The translations under genes and the position numbers were made by a program. A stretch of DNA of 64,000 nt, taken from NCBI GenBank assembly GCA_016793465.1, contig JAEUJW010000017.1, positions 62,001 through 126,000 of the forward strand. The letters are read 5' to 3'. Shown here piece after piece: positions 29,457 through 37,490 of the stretch (position 1 is its first letter; each line of letters starts with the position of its first letter). The notes below the pieces were generated by a model. It was not told where the DNA came from. It did not search any database and was given only the letters and a program-made list of their open reading frames with translations. This stretch comes from Myxococcales bacterium (lineage in GTDB: Bacteria; Myxococcota; Polyangia; Nannocystales; Nannocystaceae).

Positions 29457-30389
29457 TCAGGGCGTGGGACCGGCGGGGCGCGGGGCGGTGGTGTAGTCGC
29501 CGACCCAGCGGGCGGCCGCGGGCGGGGTCTTGACGGCGCCGCCGGGGTTGAAGTCGGTGTCGAGGAAGATCGGCAGGGCGTCGGGCCAGCGGGCGGCCAT
29601 CACGCCGAGGTTGCCGGGCTCGTTCTCGAAGCTGGCGACCACGGCGCCGAGCGCCGAGATCTGGTCGAGCGAGGCCTTTTTGAACGTGTCGTCGGGCTCG
29701 GCGAAGCTGGGCTTCAGCACGACGGCGGTGGCGCGCACGCCGACCGGGAAGCCCCATTTTTGTAACGAGGCGGTGGTGCCGCTGAGCATGCCGTCGGCGT
29801 TGCGGCCGGACAGGTAGACGACCACGGCGCCGCGCCGCCACAGGTCCTGCACGTAGGCGGACGCGCCGGCGATCGGCACGTCGAGCGCGGCGTAGGCGTC
29901 GCTGAAGAACCGGGGCTTCCAGTAGGCCTCGGCGGCGGCGACGAGCCTGGCGTCGGTGACGCCGACGGCGGCGAGGGTGTCGCGCAGGAGATAGGAGATG
30001 CCTTGCAGGGGGATGCGTCCGACCGCGGCGGCGACGGCGGGCTGCTCGGCCGCGATCGAGGCCGCCCACTCGGCGAGGATCACGAGGGTGCGCGGGCGGC
30101 CGTCGAACAGGGTGTGGTCGAGGTCGAAGACGACGACCGGGGTCTTGCCGGCGGCCTTGGCGGCGGCCACGCGCTCGGCGACCTGGGCGAGCGCGGCGCG
30201 GTCGTAGCGGCCGGTCTGGGGCGCGACCCAACCTGGCCCTTGAGGCACCTTCGCCGTCTTCGCCGACTTGGCCGGGGTGGCCGGCGGAGCCGTGCTTGCG
30301 ACCTGCGGGTGCACGCAGCAGGCGAGGAGGACGGCGAGGGCCAGCGAGGAGCGGACGTTGCGGAGCGCTGCGGAGCGGACCTGTCGCAC
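29457..30389 (-). CDS. HAD-superfamily phosphatase-like lipoprotein
   Basis: From the GTG at 30389 the 310-residue product has a leader ending AVLLACC (lipobox). The HAD nucleophile motif is VVVFDLDHTLFDG (DxD), followed by motif II VVVYLSGRNAD and a Lys (VVLKPSF), and motif III ALPIFLDTD. Together they fit the acid-phosphatase-like secreted HAD group. Located in the periplasm or outer membrane, it could dephosphorylate nucleotides. CACACT lies 7 nt before the GTG. Upstream partner of the helix-hairpin-helix barrel gene; divergent from the nuclease gene at 30456. Confidence 0.75.
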   Translation of the reverse strand: MRQVRSAALRNVRSSLALAVLLACCVHPQVASTAPPATPAKSAKTAKVPQGPGWVAPQTGRYDRAALAQVAERVAAAKAAGKTPVVVFDLDHTLFDGRPRTLVILAEWAASIAAEQPAVAAAVGRIPLQGISYLLRDTLAAVGVTDARLVAAAEAYWKPRFFSDAYAALDVPIAGASAYVQDLWRRGAVVVYLSGRNADGMLSGTTASLQKWGFPVGVRATAVVLKPSFAEPDDTFKKASLDQISALGAVVASFENEPGNLGVMAARWPDALPIFLDTDFNPGGAVKTPPAAARWVGDYTTAPRPAGPTP

Positions 30390-30455
30390 GCGGGCCAGTG
30401 TGCCCCAAAGCGCGGGGCGCTTGCCAGGGCCGGGGCACGGGAAGATGCTGCCCCG

Positions 30456-30959
30456 GTGAGCAAAAAATCCTCGACGCTGCTTGCTGTCGCAATGGTGCTG
30501 CCCGGGTGTCACGCAGATCCCGCGGCGACCGCGGCGACCGCGTCCGGCGAGTCCTGCGTGCTGGTCCGCTGGGAGGACGGGGACACGCCCTACGTCGACT
30601 GCGGGAGCGGCCCGGCGCCGGTCCGGCTCCTCGAGATCGACACGCCGGAGTCGGGCTTCGACGACAACTCGCGGGGCCGTGCCGAGTGGCAGGCAAAGCT
30701 ATGGCGAATTCCTGTGGAGGAGATTCAGGCCTGTGGAAAACGTGCGACCGGGCGTGCGCGGGAGATCTGCCCCGATGGTTCGCGGGTCACGTTGAAGGGG
30801 GACGGCCGCGACAAGTACGACCGGCGGCTGTCGCACATGTGGTGTGGCGTCGAGACTTCGGGCGTGTCGGTCAACCAGCAGCTCGTCGATGAAGGGCATG
30901 CGGGCAAGTACCCGTTCCCCGCGGACCCCGAGCGTCCGGGCCTGTGCGGGGCTCGCTAG
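30456..30959 (+). CDS. Thermonuclease-fold (SNase-like) lipoprotein
   Basis: The 167-residue product has a leader ending AMVLPGC. The SNase core follows: WEDGDTPYVDC (calcium Asp), VRLLEIDTPES (Arg35 and Glu43 equivalents), RDKYDRRLSHMWC (Arg87 equivalent) and VNQQLVDEGHA. All catalytic residues of staphylococcal nuclease are therefore present. The loop between DTPES and RDKYDRR is longer than usual and has two Cys. The GTG start follows GATGCT by 6 nt. Its stop overlaps the stop of the opposite nuclease gene within a CTAG. Confidence 0.8.
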   Translation: MSKKSSTLLAVAMVLPGCHADPAATAATASGESCVLVRWEDGDTPYVDCGSGPAPVRLLEIDTPESGFDDNSRGRAEWQAKLWRIPVEEIQACGKRATGRAREICPDGSRVTLKGDGRDKYDRRLSHMWCGVETSGVSVNQQLVDEGHAGKYPFPADPERPGLCGAR

Positions 30960-31462
30960 CAGGGGTCGCCGCAGGCGCCCCACATGCCCTCGAACTGTTC
31001 GCGGGCGTCGGTCATGAGGGACATGAACTCGTCCTCGCGGTCGGAGCCGTTGGGGGGGATGTAGAGCACGCAGGCGAGGCCGCGGCGGACCATCAGGGTG
31101 TTGGCCTCGCCGTCGGGGGTCTCGACGTAGGCGAGCAGGCGGCCGTACTTGTCGGTGCACTCGCTGTCGTAGGTCAGCTGGACCGTCTGGCCGAGGGCGA
31201 TCTCCTCGTTGTACTCGCGGGCTTGCTCGCCGAAGCAGTCGTTGTGGCCGTTGGTGATCTCCGGCGTGTCGATCATCAGGTAGCGGACCTTCTCGCCGGT
31301 CTCGAGCACGATGGTGTCGCCGTCGATCACGCTGGCGACCACGCCCTCGTTCGGGCCGCAGTCGGACAGGTTCGGGGTGGTCGGCTCCGACGGGGCCGGG
31401 TCGCAGGCGGCGGCGGCGAGCAGGGCGAGCGAGAGGACATGGCGCGGGATCATCACGGACAT
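30956..31462 (-). CDS. Thermonuclease (SNase) lipoprotein, last gene of the lamin-tail/nuclease operon
   Basis: The 168-residue product has a leader ending LAAAACD (lipobox) and a complete SNase domain: SVIDGDTIVLETGE, VRYLMIDTPEIT, CTDKYGRLLAYV and MVRRGLACVLY, so the calcium ligands, Arg35, Glu43 and Arg87 equivalents are kept. Two Cys pairs suggest disulfides, as expected outside the cytoplasm. The ATG at 31462 lies 10 bp inside the end of the upstream lamin-tail gene, so translation is coupled. Secreted DNA/RNA endonuclease is the expected activity. Confidence 0.88.
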   Translation of the reverse strand: MSVMIPRHVLSLALLAAAACDPAPSEPTTPNLSDCGPNEGVVASVIDGDTIVLETGEKVRYLMIDTPEITNGHNDCFGEQAREYNEEIALGQTVQLTYDSECTDKYGRLLAYVETPDGEANTLMVRRGLACVLYIPPNGSDREDEFMSLMTDAREQFEGMWGACGDPC

Positions 31463-34374
31463 GACGGGTTCTCCTGCTTCGGGGTGCCCTTGTCGGAGGC
31501 CTGGCACCACGGGGGCGCGTCGGCGTCGGTGTGCATCGGATCTTTGCTCGCGGGGTCGAGCATGCCGGACAGGTCCTCATCCTGGGCCGAAGTCCAGCCG
31601 ACGCCGTGCAGCACGGTCGACGCGTGGGCGATGGCCACGCCGTCGTTGCTGTTCGACAGCGTGACCGGCAGCAGGCAGTCGACCGGGGGCAGCATGCCGT
31701 TGACGTTGGCGTCGGTCTTGCGGGCGAGCAGCACGTAGGAGCCGGCGGCGACGGGGCGGCAGTCGGTGCCGCCGCAGGTCGGCAGGGCTGCGTCGACGTC
31801 GGGCTGGGCGGGGGCGGCGGTGCCGAGGACCTTGAGGCCGTTGAGGTCGACGTCGGCGGCGACGAACACCTCGATCCACTCCCTGTCGCCCTCGGTGCCG
31901 GAGGGGTTGGCGAGGAACTCGGTGATCACGAGGTCGCCGGGGGCGGGCGCGGCGATCATGCGGTTTTGCATGGTGCCGGTGTCGAAGCACTCGCCGGGGC
32001 CGAGGGGGACCGCGCAGGCGGCGTTGGCGGCCCGCGGGGTGCCGAGGTCGCCGAGGCCGTAGGGGGTCTCGGCGTCGCACCACATCGCGGGGTCGTCGTT
32101 GCAGGTCGGGTCGAGCGGGGCCATGGCCTCGCACGCGCTGGTCAGCTGGGTCGCGGTGCCGTCGCTCGTGGTCGCGTAGGCCACCTCGTCGAGCACGGCG
32201 TCGTCGACGGCGACGAACACGCCGCTGTTGCTGTTGGTCAGGCTGTAGCTGGTGAACTGCCAGTCGGGCGCGGGCAGGCCGCCGTCGCCGAGCGGGTCGG
32301 CGGGGTCGGGCGGGTCGGCGGGGGTGCCCTCCTGGGCCAGCAGCACGCGCTCGCCGGCCTTGACCTCGAGGCAGTCGGCGCTGGTGATCGTCTCGCTGAC
32401 GGTCGGGGGCAGCTTGCCGATCTGCAGGCCGTTGAGGTCGAAGTCGGCGGCGGCGAACAGCTCGAACCACTCGCCGTTGGCGTCGCTGACGGCGCTGGGG
32501 TTGGCCATGAACTCGGTGATGAGCAGCTCGCCGGCGGCGGGCTTGTCGATGGCGCGCATCTCGGCGGTGTCGGGGTCGAGGCACTCGTCGCCGCCGGGCG
32601 GGGGGCCGCCGCAGGCCGCGTTCTCGGCCTTCGGGGTGCCGAGGTCGCCGACGCCGAACGGGGCGACGGCGTCGCACCAGGCCGCGGGGTCGTCGTTGAT
32701 CGCGGGGTCGAACGGGGCCTGGGCGGGCAGGACGGACAGCGAGAGCTGGGTCGACGCGCCGTCGTCGGTGGTGCCCCAGCCGACGGCGTCGAGCTCGGTG
32801 GTCGTCATGTTGCGGGTGTCGACCACGGCGACCGCGAGCGTCGAGCCGTCGTTGGTCAGGGCGACCTTCGAATCGACGTGGTCGGGGGTCGGCAGCGTGC
32901 CGTTGAGCGTCACGTCGTCGCTGTCGGCGATCAGGATGTAGCTGTCGGCCTCGACCGGGCGGCACGGCTCGAGGTTGATGGTGAAGGTCAGGGCGTCGCT
33001 GGTCTTGCCGAAGCCGAGGCCGTTGAGGTCGCGGGCGGCGCCGGCGTAGAGTTCGAACCACTCGCCGGCGTTGCCGTCGGTGTTCGGGCCGGGGTCGGCG
33101 AACACCTCGGTGATCAGCAGCTCGCCGGGCTGGAAGTAGTTGATGTCGCGCAGGGTGTCGCCGTCCATGCACTGGCCGGGGACCGAGGCCTGCGGGCACT
33201 GCGGGTTCTCCTCGCCGGGCGTGCCGAAGCTGCCGTCGCCGAACGGGGTGACGGCGTCGCACCAGCTGTTCGGGTCGTCGTTGGCGGTGTCGCTGACGAG
33301 GTCGGGGTCGAGGCTCCAGGCCACGCCGTCGTCGGGCTTGGGGTAGTGGACCTCGTCGATGATCGCGCCGTCGTAGGCGATGAACACGCCGGGGTTGGGG
33401 TTGGACTCGCTGGCGGAGTCGACGAGCGAGGTGAAGTCGAGTTCGAAGTCGGCGCCGTCCCAGGCCTCCTTGGACCACAGCAGGATCTCGCCGGCCTCGG
33501 CGGGGCGGCACTCGGGGAACACCAGGGTCTTGAAGGCCTTCTCGTCGCCGGTGGCGAACAGGGTGGTGTTGACGCCGTACTGCAGGCAGTTGAGGTCGAC
33601 GGTGCCCTCGGCCACGCGGACCTCGAACCACTCGCCGATCGCGTCGGCGGTGCGGGCGTTGGCCATGACCTCGGTGATGACGAGCTGGCCGGGCCGGGGG
33701 GCGACGACGGCGCGCAGGGTGCCGCCGTCGTAGCACTGGCCGCAGGCCGGCTGGGGCAGCGGGCAGGCCGGGTTGGCCTCGCCGGGGGTGCCGAACTCGG
33801 TCTCGCTGTAGCTGTTCTCCGCGGTCTCGGCGGCGAGGCACCAGGCGGACGGGTCGTCGTTGATCTCGGCGTCGGGCGGGTCGAGCGCGCCGTCGAGGCT
33901 GCGCGTGACGCTCGACTCGATGGCCTCGTAGTCGGTCTCGTCGACGACCATGTCGCCGCAGACCACGCGCAGGCGGCCGGTCTCGTTGCCCATGGTCAGG
34001 TCGTCGCCGAAGCCGTAGTCGATGTACGCGGGCTTCAGCGCGTCGGCGACGCGGCCGAAGGTCATGTAGGCGCCGGGCGCGATGGTGAGGTCGCCGGCGA
34101 TGCGGTGGCCGTCGCCGTCGGAGCCGTCGACCTTGCTGACCTCGAGGCCGAGGCCCTTCAGGGCGACCGGGGTGGTGCCGGCGTTGTAGATCTCGAACCA
34201 CTCGACGCCGTCGGCGTCGGAGCCCTCGGGGTCGGCGAGCAGCTCGGTGAACACGAGCTGGCCGGGGGTGAGGCCGGCGGGGCAGGTGCCGTCGTCGCCG
34301 CCGCCGCAGCCGCCGGCGAGCGGGGCGGCGAGGACGAGCGGGAGCGCGAGGCGGCGGAGGGAGAGGCGGTGCAT
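31453..34374 (-). CDS. Lipoprotein with five lamin-tail domains
   Basis: The 973-residue product has a leader ending LAGGCGGG. Five lamin-tail domains of 170-190 residues follow, each starting with a G(Q/E/D)L(V/L)(I/F)TE(V/F/L) segment and a WFE(I/V/L) strand: GQLVFTELLADPEG, GQLVITEVMANART, GELLITEVFADPGP, GELLITEFMANPSA and GDLVITEFLANPSG. Each unit ends in a Trp-Cys-containing stretch and a GTPxxxNxxC motif. Lamin-tail domains are immunoglobulin-like and in bacteria are often attached to secreted nucleases; here they form a surface lipoprotein in the same operon as nucleases. Starts 13 bp after the preceding gene. Confidence 0.88.
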   Translation of the reverse strand: MHRLSLRRLALPLVLAAPLAGGCGGGDDGTCPAGLTPGQLVFTELLADPEGSDADGVEWFEIYNAGTTPVALKGLGLEVSKVDGSDGDGHRIAGDLTIAPGAYMTFGRVADALKPAYIDYGFGDDLTMGNETGRLRVVCGDMVVDETDYEAIESSVTRSLDGALDPPDAEINDDPSAWCLAAETAENSYSETEFGTPGEANPACPLPQPACGQCYDGGTLRAVVAPRPGQLVITEVMANARTADAIGEWFEVRVAEGTVDLNCLQYGVNTTLFATGDEKAFKTLVFPECRPAEAGEILLWSKEAWDGADFELDFTSLVDSASESNPNPGVFIAYDGAIIDEVHYPKPDDGVAWSLDPDLVSDTANDDPNSWCDAVTPFGDGSFGTPGEENPQCPQASVPGQCMDGDTLRDINYFQPGELLITEVFADPGPNTDGNAGEWFELYAGAARDLNGLGFGKTSDALTFTINLEPCRPVEADSYILIADSDDVTLNGTLPTPDHVDSKVALTNDGSTLAVAVVDTRNMTTTELDAVGWGTTDDGASTQLSLSVLPAQAPFDPAINDDPAAWCDAVAPFGVGDLGTPKAENAACGGPPPGGDECLDPDTAEMRAIDKPAAGELLITEFMANPSAVSDANGEWFELFAAADFDLNGLQIGKLPPTVSETITSADCLEVKAGERVLLAQEGTPADPPDPADPLGDGGLPAPDWQFTSYSLTNSNSGVFVAVDDAVLDEVAYATTSDGTATQLTSACEAMAPLDPTCNDDPAMWCDAETPYGLGDLGTPRAANAACAVPLGPGECFDTGTMQNRMIAAPAPGDLVITEFLANPSGTEGDREWIEVFVAADVDLNGLKVLGTAAPAQPDVDAALPTCGGTDCRPVAAGSYVLLARKTDANVNGMLPPVDCLLPVTLSNSNDGVAIAHASTVLHGVGWTSAQDEDLSGMLDPASKDPMHTDADAPPWCQASDKGTPKQENPSCP

Positions 34375-34387
34375 GGTTCCTCGTCGG

Positions 34388-35686
34388 TCAGTCGGCGCGC
34401 GCCGCGGGCGGTGCGGCGGGCGGGGTGGGGCCGGCGTGGCCAGGTTGGGTGGTCGCGGGCGGGGCCGCGGCGGGGGAGGGAGTCGGCGGCGCGGGCGAGG
34501 TGTCGGGGTCGACGGGCGCGTCGGCGGTCGGCGGGGCGTCGCTGACGGTCTCGCCGGGGGCGGCGGGGTCGGTCGGCGTGGCGTCCTCGGCGGGCGCGGG
34601 CGCGGGCTCCTTCGCGGGCTCGCGCTCGATCTGCGCCGGCAGCGTCACCACGATCTGCAGCTGGTCCTGGCCGGTGTACTTGTTGCGGTACTTGGCGACC
34701 ACGCCGTGGGCGCGGATGTACTCGCCCTTGGCGGCCTCGACGGTCGAGTCGGTGTAGACCTGCTGGTCGAAGAAGATCAGCGGGAAGCTGGCCGTGCGGC
34801 GGCGGCTGAGCAGCACGCGGGTCGGGCCGGTCTGGCCCTTGCGGATGTCGCCGACGGCGCCGAGCACCACGACCTCGCGGCCGAGCAGATCGCCGAGGCG
34901 GTCGAAGGCGTCCCAGTGGGTGAGCACGACGTAGTTCTTCTTGCCCTGGGCGTCGCGCTCGAAGCTCTGGATGTAGTCGCCGCGGCGGTTCCACCACTCG
35001 AGGCGGCGGTCGTAGTCGGGGTAGTGCTGCTTGGCGGGGTCCCAGATGCCGCGCCCCGCCTTGCGGGCCTCGTCCTGGGCGGCCACGAAGTCGGCGTGGT
35101 AGCGGCGCGAGTAGCCGTACTTGGAGAAGTACGGGCTCATGCCGGCGCGCACGCACTCGACGTTGTAGTTGAGGCGCTTGCCGTCCTTCACCACGAACAC
35201 GTAGGTGAGGTAGCGGTTGTAGAAGTCGCGGATCTCCTTGGGGTGGTCGCGCTCGAGCTCGACCGTGCGGACGCCGTCGAAGAACTTCTGGGCGAACTTC
35301 TTGGCCTCCTCGCCGAGCGGCGTGGGGATCTTGACCGGCGACTTGGTCTTCGCCTGGGCCTCGGCGAGGTAGACCGACCAGCCGCGCTCGTAGGCCTGCC
35401 ACTCGGACTTTCTCTTAAAGGTCTCCTCGGTGTCGAGGCCGAGCAGGCGCAGGCTGGCGTCGAGGCCGTCGACGCGGATGGTGTCGCCGTCGATCACCTT
35501 GGTCAGCGGGAACTGGCCGATGACCAGGCCGGTGCGCGGGTCGTCGAGGCCGGCGAGCACGTTGCTGCGGTCGAAGCGTTGGACCGCGGCGCCGCAGGCC
35601 GAGAGTCCCAGAGCCGCGGCGACGACGAGGCACATGGCCCACAGGCGGGACCACGCGCGCGCGTCGTCGCGGGCTAGGCCGGACAC
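34388..35686 (-). CDS. Thermonuclease-fold lipoprotein with C-terminal OB-like domain
   Basis: The 432-residue product has a leader ending LGLSACG. An SNase domain (about 45-240) shows KVIDGDTIRVDG and LRLLGLDTEET, where the usual DTPE reads DTEE, a large insertion, FYNRYLTYVFV (Arg equivalent) and CVRAGMSPYF. Residues 240-375 contain VVLGAVGDIRKG and GEYIRAHGVVAKYRNKY, an OB-like nucleic-acid-binding pattern. A Pro/Ala tail of about 65 residues follows. GTG start 13 bp inside the upstream lamin-tail gene. Activity is likely but the altered motif leaves some doubt. Confidence 0.75.
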   Translation of the reverse strand: MSGLARDDARAWSRLWAMCLVVAAALGLSACGAAVQRFDRSNVLAGLDDPRTGLVIGQFPLTKVIDGDTIRVDGLDASLRLLGLDTEETFKRKSEWQAYERGWSVYLAEAQAKTKSPVKIPTPLGEEAKKFAQKFFDGVRTVELERDHPKEIRDFYNRYLTYVFVVKDGKRLNYNVECVRAGMSPYFSKYGYSRRYHADFVAAQDEARKAGRGIWDPAKQHYPDYDRRLEWWNRRGDYIQSFERDAQGKKNYVVLTHWDAFDRLGDLLGREVVVLGAVGDIRKGQTGPTRVLLSRRRTASFPLIFFDQQVYTDSTVEAAKGEYIRAHGVVAKYRNKYTGQDQLQIVVTLPAQIEREPAKEPAPAPAEDATPTDPAAPGETVSDAPPTADAPVDPDTSPAPPTPSPAAAPPATTQPGHAGPTPPAAPPAARAD

Positions 35687-36399
35687 GGCGGATTCGCCTC
35701 CCCGGGTGTGCCGAACGTCGGTTTCTTCTTGGGATCGGTCTGGTGGATGGTCGGGTCGAGGCACCAGCGCTCCTCGGTGTCGTCGTTGTCGTCGGCGGAG
35801 GGCGGGGCGGCGCCGTCGAGGGCGAACGAGGCGGGGCCGGTGATCGGCGGGGCGTCGGGGGCCGCGCCCGTATCCCCGGTGTCGCCGGTGCCGCCGGTGT
35901 CGCCGGTGCCGCTGTCGTCGTCGCCGGCCACGCCGGGGCGGCCGCGGTAGACGACGGTGTCGATGCGCTCGGCGCAGGCGTGGATCGACAGCTCGGCCTC
36001 GACCTCGAGGTCGTCGCTCTGGTCGTCGGTGTAGTCGTAGTCGACGTAGTCCCAGAAGCGGGGGTCGCCCTGGCCGAGCACGACGTAGCCGCCGGGCTCG
36101 ACGCCGAGCTCGCCGTCACGGACGGTGAAGGCCCAGGTCTTGCTGATGTCGCCGGTCAGCGGGACGGCGGCGACGCGCAGGCCGCCGAGCGTGTGGGCGC
36201 GGTCGGTGGGGTTGTACAGCTCGATCCACGCGTGGTTGGTGCCGTCGCCCTTGAAGAGCTCGCTGATGACGAGCTCGCCGGGTTCGAGGGCCGGGCACTC
36301 GGCGCTCAGCGGGTCGCGCACGCAGCCGGCGAGCACGACGGCGAGCCCCAAGCCTGTCCAGGCCAGCCGTGACGCGAGGCTGCTGCCAGAGGTGAGCAA
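35674..36399 (-). CDS. Lipoprotein with one lamin-tail domain, first gene of the operon
   Basis: The 241-residue product has a leader ending VVLAGCV (lipobox), one lamin-tail domain (about 40-150: GELVISELFKGDG, AWIELYNP, YVVLGQGD), a Gly/Asp/Thr linker and a C-terminal RWCLDP ... FGTPGEANPPC stretch matching the end motif of the five-domain paralogue. It heads the four-gene operon 36399-30956. The TTG start follows AGGGG-containing leader sequence; TTTAGG near 36424-36429 on this strand is a possible -10. Confidence 0.78.
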   Translation of the reverse strand: MLTSGSSLASRLAWTGLGLAVVLAGCVRDPLSAECPALEPGELVISELFKGDGTNHAWIELYNPTDRAHTLGGLRVAAVPLTGDISKTWAFTVRDGELGVEPGGYVVLGQGDPRFWDYVDYDYTDDQSDDLEVEAELSIHACAERIDTVVYRGRPGVAGDDDSGTGDTGGTGDTGDTGAAPDAPPITGPASFALDGAAPPSADDNDDTEERWCLDPTIHQTDPKKKPTFGTPGEANPPCPA

Positions 36400-36823
36400 G
36401 GATCGAGAACCCCTGGGTCCTCATCCTAAACAAAAACCCGAGTTTGACGGAGCCTCGGGCTGCTGCAAAATTTCGGGCCGAGGCGACGGTGCGTGACGCG
36501 GACCGCAGGTGACGCCGAGGTGACACGGGCGGGGGCCGTTCACCGCAAGTACATCGATCTCGTTGGATCAATTCCTGTGGGCAGGTCGTACGGCGACATG
36601 GAGTGACAGGTGTCCGCGGTGCCGTCGGCGCCGCGAGGTGCGATGTAAACATGCGTTCAGTGCGCAGGGCAATGAAGATTCGAGTGCGGGAGATCGGCTC
36701 GGTGAGCCGACTTGCGGGCCCGGCGGGCCGGGCGCTGTGGACGACCTGTGGATATGTGGACACTGCCTGGCCGAAGGGACAGGCGTGCGCGACCCGGCTG
36801 CGGCGTCCGGACCGGCCGCGGGG
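36400..36823 (+). other. 424-bp region between the lamin-tail operon and tdk
   Basis: No coding frame is convincing. The first 50 bp are AT-richer and probably contain the promoter of the lamin-tail operon. An inverted repeat CCCGAG/CTCGGG lies near 36438-36461. Half copies of the dispersed GGGACAGG motif occur near 36775-36785. Confidence 0.45.
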
Positions 36824-37405
36824 CTAGCGGCCCATGTCCGGGAACAGCCCGGTGCGCTGGCGGTAGCAGCCGAAGCAGGCCGGGGCGTAGCGGTCGTTGC
36901 CGCCGAGCTCGATCTGCGGGCCGTCGAGCTCGGCGCGGCCGTCCTGCAGGCGGAGGTTGAAGATCGCCTTGCGGTTGCAGAACTGGCAGGTGACCTTGAC
37001 CTCCTCGATGCTGTCGGAGAGCTCGAGCAGGCGGCGCGAGCCCTCGAACAGGTGGGTGCGGAAGTCGGTGCGCAGGCCGTAGCAGATGACCGGCGGCCCG
37101 CCGTGGGTGAGGGCCCGCAGCTGGTCGATGACGGCGGCCGACAGGAACTGCGCCTCGTCGACGAGCACGCAGTCGATGCCGGCGAAGTCGGCGGGGTCGA
37201 GGCGGGTGTCGGGGTCGATCAGCAGGTCGGCGTGGGCCTCGACGCCGGCGCGTGAGCGGATGGCGGCGGCCCCGAAGCGGTCGTCGAGCCGCGGCTTCAG
37301 CAGCAGCACCCGCTTGCCCTGGCTGCGGTAGTTGTGGGCGACCGCGAGGAGGTTGAGGGTCTTGGCGCTGTCCATGGTTCCGTGACGGAAATAAAGCTTG
37401 GCCAC
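36824..37405 (-). CDS. tdk: Thymidine kinase
   Basis: The 193-residue product matches type II thymidine kinases: KLYFRHGTMDSAKT (P-loop 9-16), CVLVDEAQFLS (catalytic Glu), CYGLRTDFRTHLFEGS, and the zinc-binding CQFCNRKA ... CFGCYRQR. It phosphorylates thymidine in the cytoplasm. The P-loop ends SAKT where most family members have SGKS/T, which is tolerated in some homologues. GTG start with GAAGGAGGG ribosome site. Divergent from the nucleoside transporter, 85 bp between starts. Confidence 0.93.
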   Translation of the reverse strand: MAKLYFRHGTMDSAKTLNLLAVAHNYRSQGKRVLLLKPRLDDRFGAAAIRSRAGVEAHADLLIDPDTRLDPADFAGIDCVLVDEAQFLSAAVIDQLRALTHGGPPVICYGLRTDFRTHLFEGSRRLLELSDSIEEVKVTCQFCNRKAIFNLRLQDGRAELDGPQIELGGNDRYAPACFGCYRQRTGLFPDMGR

Positions 37406-37490
37406 CGCGGGCCCTCCTTCGGGTGCTGCAGCGCGGGTGATACTCGTGGTACGACGCGGTGTCCATCCCGGACGAGGGACAGGGAGCCGC

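Noticed and set aside
27117..29765. An 882-codon plus-strand frame antisense to the helix-hairpin-helix barrel gene
   Set aside because: Val/Ala/Gly/Asp-dominated shadow without motifs; the minus-strand gene ends in a typical outer-membrane C-terminus.
31531..34545. A 1004-codon plus-strand frame antisense to the five-domain lamin-tail gene
   Set aside because: Gly/Val/Ala/Asp repetitive shadow of a gene whose domains are clear on the other strand.
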